A stretch of DNA of 42,495 bases from Bacteroidales bacterium (GCA_021740585.1 JAIOZM010000032.1:1-42495); one strand, 5' to 3'; shown: positions 1 to 8,025, counted from the stretch's first letter. The notes: generated from the letters alone by a model not told the origin. Made by a program: numbers and translations.

Positions 1-147
1 TTAACCTTTCAACTTTTGTCTTTTATCTTTTTTCTTCCCACACCCCACTTTAACCTTTCAACTTTTGTCTTTTATCTTTTTTCTTCCCACACCCCACTTT
101 AACCTTTCAACTTTTGTCTTTTATCTTTTTTCTTCCCACTCCCCACA
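1..147. repeat. Three tandem copies of a 49-bp pyrimidine-rich repeat
   Basis: The phrase TTAACCTTTCAACTTTTGTC starts at bases 1, 50 and 99, so the period is 49. Copies 1 and 2 are identical. Copy 3 departs only near its end, at about base 139, where it reads CCACTCCCCAC. Read on the plus strand the unit is almost all C and T. Read with the adjacent minus-strand ilvD it is purine-rich. The array begins at the window edge, so more copies may lie outside. It occupies the spacer immediately after the ilvD stop codon. There are no unique spacers between copies, so it is a minisatellite and not a CRISPR array. Confidence 0.9.
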
Positions 148-1980
148 CTATTCCCCAATAATTCTTACAGCACCCATATCAGCTGAACTTACCATGCTGG
201 CGTAAGCCTTAAGAGCTTTAGAAACAGCCCGTTCCCTGTGCTTTGGCTTCCATGCATTCTTTCCTTTTTTCTCCTCTTCAACTCTTCTTTCGTTTAATTC
301 AACATCGCTTAATTTCACATTGATAGTACGTTCGGGAATATTTATTTCAATAATATCTCCATCTCTCAGGAGTCCTATCTCGCCCTTATCGGCTGCTTCA
401 GGAGAAACGTGTCCGATCGATAAACCAGAAGTCCCGCCAGAAAATCGGCCATCGGTAAGTAAAGCTGTTTTTTCGCCAAGTTTTTTGGCTTTTATATAGG
501 AAGTTGGATACAGCATTTCCTGCATTCCCGGTCCACCCTTCGGTCCTTCAAATAAAATAACAACTACATCACCCTCTTTAATCTGGTTCCCTAAAATTGC
601 ATCACAGGCTTCGTCTTGTGAATGAAAGGTTTTAGCTTTACCGCTAAATATCAGAACATTATCTTTTACTCCGGCTGTTTTTACGATACAACCATTTTTG
701 GCAATATTCCCATAAAGAATGGCTAATCCACCGTCCTTACTGTAGGCATTTTCATTATTTCGTATACAACCTTTTGCCCTGTCGGTATCTAATTCTTTAA
801 ATTTGGCGTCTTGTGATCCCATTTCCAGATTACGTCCGCCACCAGGTGCTGAACGGTAGAGTTCATCAGCCTCACGGGAAGGTTTAGAATCTAAAATACT
901 ATATTTATTAATCGCTTCCTGAAGGCTAAGGTTGTCGACCCTGGGTACATTAGGATCAATTAATCCCGCATTATTTAATTCCGACATTATGCCTAAAATT
1001 CCACCGGCACGATTCACATCCTGGATATGATAATGTGAATTTGGTGATACTTTACATAAAACAGGGGTAGCCCTTGAAAGTTCATCAATATCTTTCATAT
1101 TGAACAAAACATTTGCTTCGTGAGCAATAGCAAGCAGGTGCAAAACGGTATTGGTAGATCCTCCCATGGCAATATCCAAACGCATGGCATTCATAAAAGC
1201 TTTACGACTGGCGATGGTTCGGGGCAATACAGAGTCATCGCCTTCAAAATAATATTTATCGATATTTCCAATTAGGAATTGTGCGGCATCCTCAAATAAT
1301 TTCGTCCGGTTTTTATGAGTGGCCAGAATGGTGCCATTCCCGGGTAATGCTAATCCAATGGCTTCATTGAGGCAGTTCATTGAATTGGCGGTGAACATTC
1401 CGGAGCAGCTTCCACAGGTGGGACAAGCGATTTGTTCAACCAAGGAGAGTTTCTTTTCGTCTACACTTTCATCAGCTGCCATAACCATGGCATCGATTAA
1501 GTCGTAATATTTACCGTCAATTTTCCCGGCTTCCATTGGGCCTCCAGATACGAAAATGGTGGGGATATTAAGTCTCATAGCAGCCATTAACATGCCCGGT
1601 GTTATTTTATCGCAATTGCTAATACAAAAAAGTGCGTCAGCCTGATGAGCGTTGACCATATATTCGATACTGTCAGCAATAAGGTCACGGGAGGGTAAAG
1701 AATACAACATCCCATCGTGTCCCATAGCAATTCCATCATCAACAGCAATGGTATTGAATTCTGCAGCAAAATATCCTTTTTCTTCAAAAATTGCCTTTAC
1801 CTGCTGACCAATCTTATGCAGATGAGTATGTCCGGGTACGAATTGTGTGAAAGAATTAGCTATAGCGATAATGGGTTTTCCCATTTGCTCCTCTTTCATC
1901 CCATTGGCCCGCCATAAACTTCTGGCACCTGCCATTCTTCTTCCCTGTGTGGTTGTATGACTTCTGAGGCTGTTCTTCAT
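148..1980 (-). CDS. ilvD: Dihydroxy-acid dehydratase
   Basis: It dehydrates 2,3-dihydroxy-isovalerate and 2,3-dihydroxy-3-methylvalerate in valine and isoleucine synthesis and holds an iron-sulfur cluster. The protein aligns by eye along its whole length with the E. coli-type IlvD. Visible motifs are SNCDKITPG (Cys123), [15 protein letters not shown] (Cys186-Cys192), [25 protein letters not shown] and [17 protein letters not shown] start it at the ATG at 1980 (610 residues, [11 protein letters not shown]), which is where family members begin. The reading frame stays open for 23 more codons to 2049, but those codons run through the intrinsic terminator of the leader, so the longer 633-residue form is very unlikely. 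It is probably the first gene of an ilv operon that continues off the left edge. Expression is probably controlled by the attenuator at 1996-2119. Confidence 0.96.
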   Translation of the reverse strand: MKNSLRSHTTTQGRRMAGARSLWRANGMKEEQMGKPIIAIANSFTQFVPGHTHLHKIGQQVKAIFEEKGYFAAEFNTIAVDDGIAMGHDGMLYSLPSRDLIADSIEYMVNAHQADALFCISNCDKITPGMLMAAMRLNIPTIFVSGGPMEAGKIDGKYYDLIDAMVMAADESVDEKKLSLVEQIACPTCGSCSGMFTANSMNCLNEAIGLALPGNGTILATHKNRTKLFEDAAQFLIGNIDKYYFEGDDSVLPRTIASRKAFMNAMRLDIAMGGSTNTVLHLLAIAHEANVLFNMKDIDELSRATPVLCKVSPNSHYHIQDVNRAGGILGIMSELNNAGLIDPNVPRVDNLSLQEAINKYSILDSKPSREADELYRSAPGGGRNLEMGSQDAKFKELDTDRAKGCIRNNENAYSKDGGLAILYGNIAKNGCIVKTAGVKDNVLIFSGKAKTFHSQDEACDAILGNQIKEGDVVVILFEGPKGGPGMQEMLYPTSYIKAKKLGEKTALLTDGRFSGGTSGLSIGHVSPEAADKGEIGLLRDGDIIEINIPERTINVKLSDVELNERRVEEEKKGKNAWKPKHRERAVSKALKAYASMVSSADMGAVRIIGE

Positions 1981-1995
1981 TTTTTTGTCTTTATG

Positions 1996-2024
1996 AAAAA
2001 AGCCATCCTCGTTTGAGAATGGCT
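1996..2024 (-). terminator. ilv attenuator: intrinsic terminator between leader peptide and ilvD
   Basis: On the minus strand AGCCATTCTC, loop AAAC and GAGGATGGCT form a 10-bp stem with one G-U pair (bases 2001-2024). A run of six T follows at once, and the ilvD start codon is 15 bases further on. An alternative partner, GAGGGTGG (plus-strand 2051-2058), begins at the stop codon of the leader peptide. It can pair over 8 positions with CCATTCTC (2015-2022), the 5' arm of the terminator. It nearly matches the terminator 3' arm GAGGATGG, as mutually exclusive pairing requires. This is the classical ribosome-mediated attenuator layout. Confidence 0.88.
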
Positions 2025-2056
2025 TAACTTTTATTTCGTTATAATTCACACCACCC

Positions 2057-2119
2057 TCAGCTTGTCATTTTTAGAATGACAACGACGAGAAGGACTATAA
2101 TGGTGTTTACTAATTTCAT
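2057..2119 (-). CDS. ilv leader peptide (20 residues)
   Basis: ATG at 2119 and TGA at 2057-2059 enclose a 20-residue peptide whose middle reads [10 protein letters not shown], that is ten consecutive branched-chain residues. These are the end products of the pathway served by ilvD. By the known logic of amino-acid leader peptides, a ribosome stalled on these codons would leave the antiterminator strand at 2051-2058 free. A ribosome that reaches the stop codon would cover it and permit termination at 1996-2024. A candidate strand 1, CCTTCTC (2087-2093), lies inside the Val-Leu-Leu codons and can pair imperfectly with the antiterminator strand. A perfect 8-bp hairpin, TTGTCATT/AATGACAA (2062-2082), could act as a pause signal. 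The ORF is too short for ordinary gene finders. Confidence 0.9.
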   Translation of the reverse strand: MKLVNTIIVLLVVVILKMTS

Positions 2120-2141
2120 TTATTCACTATTTCTTTCGGAA

Positions 2142-2172
2142 CAAAGTTAGGACAAAGACTATACCTACAAAA
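2142..2172 (-). promoter_or_regulatory. Promoter of the ilv leader and operon
   Basis: On the minus strand TTTTG (2168-2172) is followed after 18 bases by TAACTTTG (2142-2149), an exact match to the Bacteroidota -7 consensus TAnnTTTG. Transcription would start near 2136, about 17 bases before the leader-peptide ATG. Confidence 0.75.
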
Positions 2173-2321
2173 GAAAAATATGCTAAAAAACACAATTCCT
2201 TAACATTTATATCAAATTTCTCTTTTTTACTTTCAGATTGTAATAATTATCGGTCAATATACGGTCGATTGGTATTAATCTGACATATATTTTAGAATTG
2301 CTTTGAAGGAAGGTTAAAATA

Positions 2322-2424
2322 AAAAGGGCAAGCGACTTATATCGCACCGCTACAACCGCCTACCCTTGCTACCTTCCGGTCCTGGGGGGATTCAGCGGGA
2401 GCTGGTCGTATAAGACTTGCCCTT
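2322..2424 (-). ncRNA. ffs: 4.5S RNA, signal recognition particle RNA (small bacterial type)
   Basis: The minus strand contains CCAGGACCGGAAGGTAGCAA, which matches the conserved SRP RNA core (E. coli GGTCCGGAAGGAAGCAGC) that binds the M domain of Ffh. The ends AAGGGCAAG and CTTGCCCTT pair to close the long hairpin, and a T-rich stretch follows the 3' end as in an intrinsic terminator. The RNA scaffolds co-translational targeting of membrane proteins with Ffh and FtsY. Ends are estimated from the pairing to within a few bases. It is divergent from the DUF4199 gene. Confidence 0.9.
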
Positions 2425-2428
2425 GGTG

Positions 2429-2460
2429 CAAAAGTAGCAATAAAATTTTATTAGCAAAAA
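2429..2460 (-). promoter_or_regulatory. Promoter of ffs
   Basis: On the minus strand TTTTTG (ending at 2455) and TACTTTTG (2429-2436) are separated by 18 bases. The -7 element matches TAnnTTTG exactly and stands 4-5 bases before the predicted RNA 5' end, or slightly more if the RNA starts at its paired end. Confidence 0.75.
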
Positions 2461-2471
2461 TAATTGTTTCG

Positions 2472-2504
2472 TTTGTGCATTTTTTCTGAATTCGAGTATA
2501 TTTG
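2472..2504 (+). promoter_or_regulatory. Promoter of the DUF4199-GT2-GT4 operon
   Basis: TTTG (2472-2475), 21 bases, then TATATTTG (2497-2504) match the Bacteroidota -33/-7 pattern. The first start codon (2541) is about 37 bases further on. It lies back to back with the ffs promoter. Confidence 0.6.
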
Positions 2505-2540
2505 TGCTTTAAAGAGACTTTTATCATAAACTTTTTAACT

Positions 2541-3074
2541 ATGAAAAATCTGTTTAGTGCTAAAATGCAATCGGTTTTAATGCATGCAGCCATTATTGCG
2601 GGTGTAATGATGTTACATAATATTGTAACTGATATTACTGGTCTGTATTTGTCAACCTACAACCGAATTGCCGGAATGCTCATTCCATTATTAGGCTTTA
2701 TCTATGTAATTTATGCCTATAGAAAGGAAAGTTGCGATAATGTAATCTCTTATTCCAAAGCTCTTGGATATGGTACTTTGGTTGCCATTTTGTTTGCCAT
2801 TGTAATGCCTGCATTTAGTTATCTGCATACTCATTACATCAGCCCCGATTTATTGGAGCAGGTTCAGGCGTTTACAGAAGAAAAAATGATGGGAAGGGGA
2901 CTTTCTGATTATCAGATTGAACAGGCCCTGGAGCGGGGTGAAAAATTTAAAACCTTTGGCTGGTCTATGATTTTTGGTGTTCCAATGATGTTCATCTTTG
3001 GATTCATATATAGTCTCATTGCCGCAGCTATTGTAAAAAAAGAATCAAATAATCCATTCGAAGGAGTAGAATAA
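2541..3074 (+). CDS. DUF4199 family membrane protein
   Basis: A 177-residue integral membrane protein starting MKNLFSAKMQ. Hydrophobic stretches lie at about 10-30 (HAAIIAGVMML), 40-60 (IAGMLIPLLGFIYVIYAY), 75-95 (GYGTLVAILFAIVMPAF) and 145-168 (MIFGVPMMFIFGFIYSLIAAAIV), so there are four segments. A charged, probably periplasmic or cytoplasmic loop rich in Glu lies between the last two. This topology and the YSKAL.YG motif fit DUF4199, a Bacteroidota family of unknown function. The frame is open from 2502, but the ATG at 2541 precedes a typical N terminus and follows the promoter. It is the first gene of a tight operon: the GT2 gene starts 3 bases after its stop. This coupling suggests a role in the same envelope glycolipid step, but that is inference. 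Confidence 0.8.
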   Translation: MKNLFSAKMQSVLMHAAIIAGVMMLHNIVTDITGLYLSTYNRIAGMLIPLLGFIYVIYAYRKESCDNVISYSKALGYGTLVAILFAIVMPAFSYLHTHYISPDLLEQVQAFTEEKMMGRGLSDYQIEQALERGEKFKTFGWSMIFGVPMMFIFGFIYSLIAAAIVKKESNNPFEGVE

Positions 3075-3077
3075 AAA

Positions 3078-4034
3078 ATGATAAATATCTCAGTTGTAGT
3101 TCCCTTATTCAATGAGGATGAATCGTTGCCGGAGTTAGTTTCATGGATAAAAAGGGTGTGTCAGGAAAATCAATTAAGTTTCGAAATACTTCTTATCGAT
3201 GATGGTAGTAACGATAATTCCTGGCAGGTAATTCATGAACTTTCTGCTGAGAATAAAGAAATCAAAGGCGTAAAATTTCGTCAGAATTACGGTAAATCTG
3301 CAGCCCTGCATGTGGGATTTCAAAAAGCTTTGGGTGATGTGGTTATTACTATGGATGCTGATTTGCAGGATTCTCCTGATGAAATTCCGGGTTTATATAA
3401 AATGATTACGGAAGAGGGCTTTGATATTGTATCGGGTTGGAAGAAAAAGCGTTTCGACCCAATTTCCAAAACAATTCCTTCAAAATTATACAATTGGACA
3501 GCCAGAAAGGTAACAGGGATTGCCCTTCATGATTTTAATTGTGGATTAAAGGCATACAGGAATAAGGTGGTTAAGTCAATTGAGGTTTATGGTGAAATGC
3601 ATCGTTACATTCCTGTAATAGCCAATCGTGCCGGTTTTAAAAAAATTGGGGAGAAAGTCGTGCAACATCAGGAGCGAAAATATGGGATTACTAAATTCGG
3701 ACTGGAGCGGTTTATAAATGGTTTTCTTGATTTAATGACCATTTCTTTTATCTCACGGTTTGGAAAAAGACCCATGCATATGTTTGGAACGCTTGGAACC
3801 CTTGTATTCATTGTAGGTTTTCTTTCAGCCGTTTGGCTTGGGGCACAAAAATTATACTTATTGCATAAAGGAATAAAGACAATACTTATTACCGATAGTC
3901 CTTATTTTTACCTTTCTCTGGCAGCCATGATCATCGGATCTCAACTTTTTGTAAGCGGTTTTATTGGTGAATTGGTTGCCCGGAGTTCCACAGAACGAAA
4001 TCAATATTTTATTGACGAGGAAATAAAAGCTTAG
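3078..4034 (+). CDS. Membrane-anchored family 2 glycosyltransferase (dolichyl-phosphate mannose synthase-like)
   Basis: A 318-residue GT-A enzyme. The N terminus (ISVVVPLFNEDESL), the nucleotide-sugar motif DDGSNDNSW near residue 41, the metal-binding DADLQD near 94, and QERKYGITKFG near 195 are those of the DPM1/ArnC/GtrB group, which transfers a sugar from a nucleotide donor to a polyprenyl phosphate on the cytoplasmic face. Two C-terminal membrane segments (about 235-258 and 275-298) anchor it, as in GtrB. The exact sugar cannot be read from sequence. It lies between a DUF4199 protein and a GT4 with gaps of 3 and 2 bases, which points to surface glycan or glycolipid synthesis. Confidence 0.88.
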   Translation: MINISVVVPLFNEDESLPELVSWIKRVCQENQLSFEILLIDDGSNDNSWQVIHELSAENKEIKGVKFRQNYGKSAALHVGFQKALGDVVITMDADLQDSPDEIPGLYKMITEEGFDIVSGWKKKRFDPISKTIPSKLYNWTARKVTGIALHDFNCGLKAYRNKVVKSIEVYGEMHRYIPVIANRAGFKKIGEKVVQHQERKYGITKFGLERFINGFLDLMTISFISRFGKRPMHMFGTLGTLVFIVGFLSAVWLGAQKLYLLHKGIKTILITDSPYFYLSLAAMIIGSQLFVSGFIGELVARSSTERNQYFIDEEIKA

Positions 4035-4036
4035 GC

Positions 4037-5158
4037 GTGAAAATTCTTAACATAGGACCTGCCTTCCCAATCCGGGGAGGTATTGCAACTTTCAATGAGA
4101 CCCTGTCTCTCAAACTCAAAGAAAAAGGTCATAAAGTCACGAATTATTCCTACCGGTTTCAATATCCCGATTTCTTATTTCCAGGGAAGACCCAATACGT
4201 TGTCGATGGAAATTCTCCTGATCTTGATATTAAGACTGAACTGCATTCGGTTAATTTTTTCACCTGGGGAAAAACAGTCAGGAACATTATCCGGGAAGAA
4301 GCAGAAATCATTATTATCCATTATTGGATGCCATTCTTTGCTCCTCAGCTCATTTACTTTTTGAGAAAACTAAAGCATAAACCTGCAAAAGTTATCTTGC
4401 TGGCGCACAATCTTATACCTCATGAAAAGCAACCGGGTAGCCGCTTTCTTACGCGCAGACTCCTGAAAAATGTGAATGGCTTATTGAGTCTGTCCGATTC
4501 TGTTAAAAAGGATGCTCTTAATTTCAGGAAGAACCTGCCAACTTTGGTTATACCTCATCCTGTTTACGATGTTTATGGCAAATCGGTTCCTGAGCACGAA
4601 GCCAAATCGAGATTGAATCTTGAGGAAAATACCAGCTATATATTATTTTTCGGACTTATCAGAAAATATAAGGGATTGGACATACTTCTAAGGGCCCTTC
4701 CTCTTTTAAAGCATAAAAAGTTAAAACTTCTCGTTGCCGGTGAATTTTACGACTCGAGAGAAGAGTATATGGATTTGGTGGAAGAATTGGGTATTAGTGA
4801 TCGCGTTAGCTTTTTTGGGAATTTTATACCCGACCATCAGGTGAAATTATTCTTTTCGGCAAGTGAGCTTGTGGTTCAGCCTTACAGAACGGCTACCCAG
4901 AGTGGAGTAACACAAATTGCCTATCATTTTGGTGTGCCTATGGTAGTTACACGCGTTGGAGGACTGCCGGAAATTGTGGAGGAAGGTAAGACAGGTTTTC
5001 TTTCTGAGGTGAATGAAAATTCACTTGCACTTGCAATCGATCAGTTTTTTAGTCTGAAAGACAGACGCTCTATGCAGGAAAATGTATTATTTAAGGCAAA
5101 ATCTTTTTCATGGAATTGTTTTGCAGAGAAACTGCTGGGTTTTGCGGATGAATTATAA
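4037..5158 (+). CDS. Family 4 glycosyltransferase
   Basis: A 373-residue GT-B glycosyltransferase starting at GTG (4037), two bases after the GT2 stop. No better ATG exists before the conserved N-terminal MKILNIGPAFPIRGGIATF, whose GGIA loop binds the donor phosphate. The C-terminal Rossmann domain shows FFGLIRKYKGLDILLRAL (about 208-225), LLVAGEFY, and the donor-site stretch TQSGVTQIAYHFGVPMVVTR followed by GGLPEIVEEGKTGFL (about 315-329). No membrane segment or signal peptide is seen, so it is cytoplasmic or peripheral. It probably extends the glycan started by the preceding GT2. Its stop codon overlaps the stop of the convergent Nudix gene in the palindrome TTATAA (5153-5158). Confidence 0.85.
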   Translation: MKILNIGPAFPIRGGIATFNETLSLKLKEKGHKVTNYSYRFQYPDFLFPGKTQYVVDGNSPDLDIKTELHSVNFFTWGKTVRNIIREEAEIIIIHYWMPFFAPQLIYFLRKLKHKPAKVILLAHNLIPHEKQPGSRFLTRRLLKNVNGLLSLSDSVKKDALNFRKNLPTLVIPHPVYDVYGKSVPEHEAKSRLNLEENTSYILFFGLIRKYKGLDILLRALPLLKHKKLKLLVAGEFYDSREEYMDLVEELGISDRVSFFGNFIPDHQVKLFFSASELVVQPYRTATQSGVTQIAYHFGVPMVVTRVGGLPEIVEEGKTGFLSEVNENSLALAIDQFFSLKDRRSMQENVLFKAKSFSWNCFAEKLLGFADEL

Positions 5159-5611
5159 GTAACAGTCTTTTAGTAATTCAAATACCACTTTATCGATGGG
5201 GAAGTTTAATTCCCCGGGATCAAATTCTTTAATCTTTACCCATCTGAATGATTGTTGGCCATTTGTTTTTTCCCTGAAAGCAAAAGCTTTGGACTGAATT
5301 TCGAATTTTGGCTTGGAAAGTAGTTTGATTCTATAATAAATACTTATCAATTGATTATCAGGGAAAAATAAAGCTTTCTGGAAAAATCCGGTGGTGTAAA
5401 AATGTCTAATAATTTCAACTTCCTGTCCAAACTCCTCCATACACTCACGCTTTATGCAATCTTCCGGTCCTTCCCCAAATTCGAGACCTCCACCAGGAAA
5501 CTTGGTCATAAATGTATCCAATAGATATTCGTCGCTAACCAGAACTTCCTCATTCTGGTTGATGAGAATACCATACACTCGTATATTGAATCTTTTTATT
5601 TCCTCATTCAT
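5153..5611 (-). CDS. Nudix hydrolase
   Basis: A 152-residue protein with a Nudix box GGLEFGEGPEDCIKRECMEEFG at about residues 45-66. It fits G-x5-E-x7-RE-x-x-EE-x-G, so the Mg2+-binding glutamates are present. The final hydrophobic position is Gln instead. Nudix enzymes split a nucleoside diphosphate linked to another group; the substrate here cannot be read from sequence. I start it at 5611 (MNEEIKRFNIRVYG). The frame is open for 83 more codons upstream, but that part is the miaA gene read in another frame. The start overlaps the miaA stop by 8 bases (ATGAATGA), so the two are translationally coupled. Confidence 0.85.
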   Translation of the reverse strand: MNEEIKRFNIRVYGILINQNEEVLVSDEYLLDTFMTKFPGGGLEFGEGPEDCIKRECMEEFGQEVEIIRHFYTTGFFQKALFFPDNQLISIYYRIKLLSKPKFEIQSKAFAFREKTNGQQSFRWVKIKEFDPGELNFPIDKVVFELLKDCYL

Positions 5612-6500
5612 CTTCTGCAAATCTAAAAATTTTATCCGTTTCTTCAGGCTCAAACCATTTGTACTGATTATCTTTTCTAAACCAGGTAATCTGTTTGCGT
5701 GCGTATTTCCGGCTATTGTTTTGGATAAGCTCAATGGCTCTTTCAAGCGAGATATCGTTTTCCAGATACTTAAACATTTCTTTGTAACCGACGGTATTAA
5801 GGGGATTAAGATTTTTATATTCCAGAAGGCTTTCAGCCTCTGCAACCAATCCCTTCTCAATCATATGAATCACTCTGGTGTTGATACGTGTATACAATTT
5901 CTCCCTTTCCATATTCAATGCAATGTTTTTTACCGAGAATTCCCTCTTTTTGGGATTCCCTTTTAGAAAGTCGGAATAGGGTTTTCCGGTTATCAGGCAG
6001 ATTTCCAGAGCTTTCTGAAGTCTTTTTGGATTTTTAAGATCAATGGAATGATAACTCAGAGGATCCAGAATTTTTAATTCCCTTCTCAATCCATCCAAGC
6101 CCTCAGTATCTATTCTCTTTTGTAGTTGCAATCTCAGCTCAGGGTCAATTTTGGGAAGGTCATCGATACCTTTAATTACAGCATCGATATATAATCCGGA
6201 ACCGCCGGCGAGAATTAATTTATCGTATTTTTGGAATAAGCTGCTGAGAAGATCGATAACTTCAAATTCATAGTCGCTGGCATTATAAGCCTGATGAATA
6301 CTTTTATTTTGTATAAAATGATGGGGAACTGCTTCAAGCTGGGAACTGTCAGGAACAGCTGTTCCTATGCACATTTCATTATAAATTTGCCTCGAATCGG
6401 CCGATATAATTTCCGTTTTCAACTTCCTGGCGAGTTCAATGGCGGCATCGGTTTTCCCAACACCGGTAGGGCCGGCGAGAACAATCAGGACTTTATTCAT
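5604..6500 (-). CDS. miaA: tRNA dimethylallyltransferase
   Basis: It transfers dimethylallyl from DMAPP to the N6 of A37 in tRNAs that read UNN codons. The 298-residue protein shows the P-loop GPTGVGKT at residues 10-17, ISADSRQIYNEM (about 33-44, substrate binding), LAGGSGLYIDAVIKG (about 95-109) and the C-terminal TVGYKEMFKYLE, all typical of MiaA. I choose the ATG at 6500. It overlaps the upstream stop by 8 bases (ATGAATAA), the same spacing as the next gene pair. The in-frame ATG at 6518 would add six residues. It is the third gene of a four-gene minus-strand operon. Confidence 0.95.
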   Translation of the reverse strand: MNKVLIVLAGPTGVGKTDAAIELARKLKTEIISADSRQIYNEMCIGTAVPDSSQLEAVPHHFIQNKSIHQAYNASDYEFEVIDLLSSLFQKYDKLILAGGSGLYIDAVIKGIDDLPKIDPELRLQLQKRIDTEGLDGLRRELKILDPLSYHSIDLKNPKRLQKALEICLITGKPYSDFLKGNPKKREFSVKNIALNMEREKLYTRINTRVIHMIEKGLVAEAESLLEYKNLNPLNTVGYKEMFKYLENDISLERAIELIQNNSRKYARKQITWFRKDNQYKWFEPEETDKIFRFAEDE

Positions 6501-6942
6501 CAAAATCGGAATCGTCAAAATTAGTATCGATAATCAGCAGCTGAGGCGGAGGGCTGAGCTTAGCATGAGAAATAAGAGGATAAGTCTTACGACTGTCTTC
6601 TTCCTGAATTCTTATAAGTTCGAGAGTCATATACCTTCCATTAAAATAGTCGAACACATATAATAAATGCTCGCCTTTGGTTGAGATAAAATCTTTTAGG
6701 ATGCATTCATCCATCAGATTTATATCTTCAGATTTTCCTTCTGAAAAATCAAAAAGGGTTATTTCATGCAATCTGTTCCACTGTTTATCGGTAGTAAAGA
6801 AACTTGCCAGTTGGGAATCGTCGTAATGGAAGCTCTTAGTGAGAATACAGTGTAGTTTGTAAAAACTTTGATCAGAGAGTATCTCAATATCTCTCTGAAA
6901 GCCTTTAATTTCATTGGATATTAGTCTGAATTTAAATACCAT
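6493..6942 (-). CDS. Plasmid pRiA4b ORF-3-like (IS1096 passenger TnpR-like) family protein
   Basis: A 149-residue soluble protein, starting MVFKFRLISNEIKGFQRDIEI. The N-terminal strand pattern, the FHYDDSQLASFFTTDKQW segment (about 38-55) and the late ILKDF...GEHLLYVFDYFNGRYMTLEL segment (about 80-108) match the pRiA4b ORF-3-like fold. Names of this family mention a plasmid and an insertion element only through its first sources. Nothing here suggests a mobile element, and in Bacteroidota it is a chromosomal gene. The C terminus is acidic (FDDSDFDE). Function unknown. It sits 3 bases after the acyl-CoA reductase stop and overlaps miaA by 8 bases. Confidence 0.75.
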   Translation of the reverse strand: MVFKFRLISNEIKGFQRDIEILSDQSFYKLHCILTKSFHYDDSQLASFFTTDKQWNRLHEITLFDFSEGKSEDINLMDECILKDFISTKGEHLLYVFDYFNGRYMTLELIRIQEEDSRKTYPLISHAKLSPPPQLLIIDTNFDDSDFDE

Positions 6943-6945
6943 GAT

Positions 6946-8025
6946 CTATTTTTCATACAAGTTAAGCAAAAATTTAATGCTATCCACATTATCGGCAAAA
7001 TCTTTGAGATCAGGATATTGTGAATTTCCAAAGTCGATTGCACCTTCATAATATTCAGGATCAGATACTATGCATTGAATTTTATCTTTATCCCTGTCAA
7101 TCAGTATTTTAAGCTCTTCCATACTATTATAGAATTCGTAATGCAAACAGGCAAGAGGAGAGTTTAATGAATTATTTTCCCTGAAAATTAAGAATCCATT
7201 ATCAAGAAAAGGGACAATGTTAATTAATAGAATGGCCCGCTGATAGTCGTAATTATTAGCATATTTGGTATGATTTCCATAGTAGTCGTAATGACTAAAA
7301 TTATCCAGGATAATCCTTGGATCATAATCTTTAGGCACATAAATTTTAGAAACATTCCTGCAACCCAATCCAAAATACATGAACACATCGTCGGCTAATT
7401 TTTTAAGCTGATTACTGGTTTCATTTCCGGAAAGGACAGCCACGGAATTTCTGTTTGATCGGATGATATGAGGATATTTTCCAAAATAGTACTCGAAATA
7501 TCTCGACGAATTATCAGATCCGGTTGCAATTACTGCTTCAATATTTTCAAGTTTCCCTTCGTAAATTCTTATTTTCTCCTCAAAATCATCGGAGAGGTAA
7601 ATTAGTATTTTTCTAATCTCCGGAAAAAGAATATTGTCTTTGGAAGACATTTTCAAATGCAGATTATGTCCGGTAATTAAAACAGCTAAAATGTCGTGAA
7701 AGGCAACCAAAGGAATGTTTCCAGCCGATATGAGGCCTATATTTTTAACTTTATTTGTGTATTCAGGCTTTGGATAGGCTGAAATCCATTCATAAAGTTT
7801 CCCTTTTTCCAGCATAGTTCCAAGTGCGAAAAAACTATTACGTAACGATTCCTCTGTAAACCAGGGATTACTTATTTCCGTTTTTTTAATGGCTTCTTTA
7901 AAAGTATCGTAATACAATCTGTTAAGCTCAGTAAGTTGCAGATTTTTTTTTGTGCTTACCGTAGCAAATTGTTGAAGGAATATACCCAGGGTTTCAAAGG
8001 CTGCAATAATACTTTCTTCTGCCAT
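6946..8025 (-). CDS. LuxC-like acyl-CoA reductase
   Basis: A 359-residue protein of the aldehyde dehydrogenase-like LuxC family. Evidence is GLISAGNIPLVAFHDILAVLITGH (about 97-120, dinucleotide-binding region), VIATGSDNSSRYFEYYFGKYP (about 165-185) and the probable catalytic cysteine at 222 in GLGCRNVSK. LuxC reduces acyl groups to aldehydes in bioluminescence, but no LuxA, LuxB, LuxD or LuxE is present. In Bacteroidota this gene is common and unconnected with light. Substrate unknown. It is the first gene of the operon with the pRiA4b-like gene, miaA and the Nudix gene, and is divergent from the CPA2 antiporter. Confidence 0.82.
   Translation of the reverse strand: MAEESIIAAFETLGIFLQQFATVSTKKNLQLTELNRLYYDTFKEAIKKTEISNPWFTEESLRNSFFALGTMLEKGKLYEWISAYPKPEYTNKVKNIGLISAGNIPLVAFHDILAVLITGHNLHLKMSSKDNILFPEIRKILIYLSDDFEEKIRIYEGKLENIEAVIATGSDNSSRYFEYYFGKYPHIIRSNRNSVAVLSGNETSNQLKKLADDVFMYFGLGCRNVSKIYVPKDYDPRIILDNFSHYDYYGNHTKYANNYDYQRAILLINIVPFLDNGFLIFRENNSLNSPLACLHYEFYNSMEELKILIDRDKDKIQCIVSDPEYYEGAIDFGNSQYPDLKDFADNVDSIKFLLNLYEK

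Noticed and set aside
1981-2049. N-terminal extension giving a 633-residue IlvD
   Set aside because: These codons lie inside the attenuator terminator and its T tract; homologues begin at [11 protein letters not shown].
5612-5860. 83-residue N-terminal extension of the Nudix protein
   Set aside because: The region is the miaA C-terminal coding sequence in another frame; the extension has no Nudix likeness and the ATG at 5611 gives a normal coupled start.
6493-6942. Mobile element suggested by the IS1096-passenger family name
   Set aside because: No transposase, inverted repeats or target duplication nearby; the gene is embedded in a coupled chromosomal operon.
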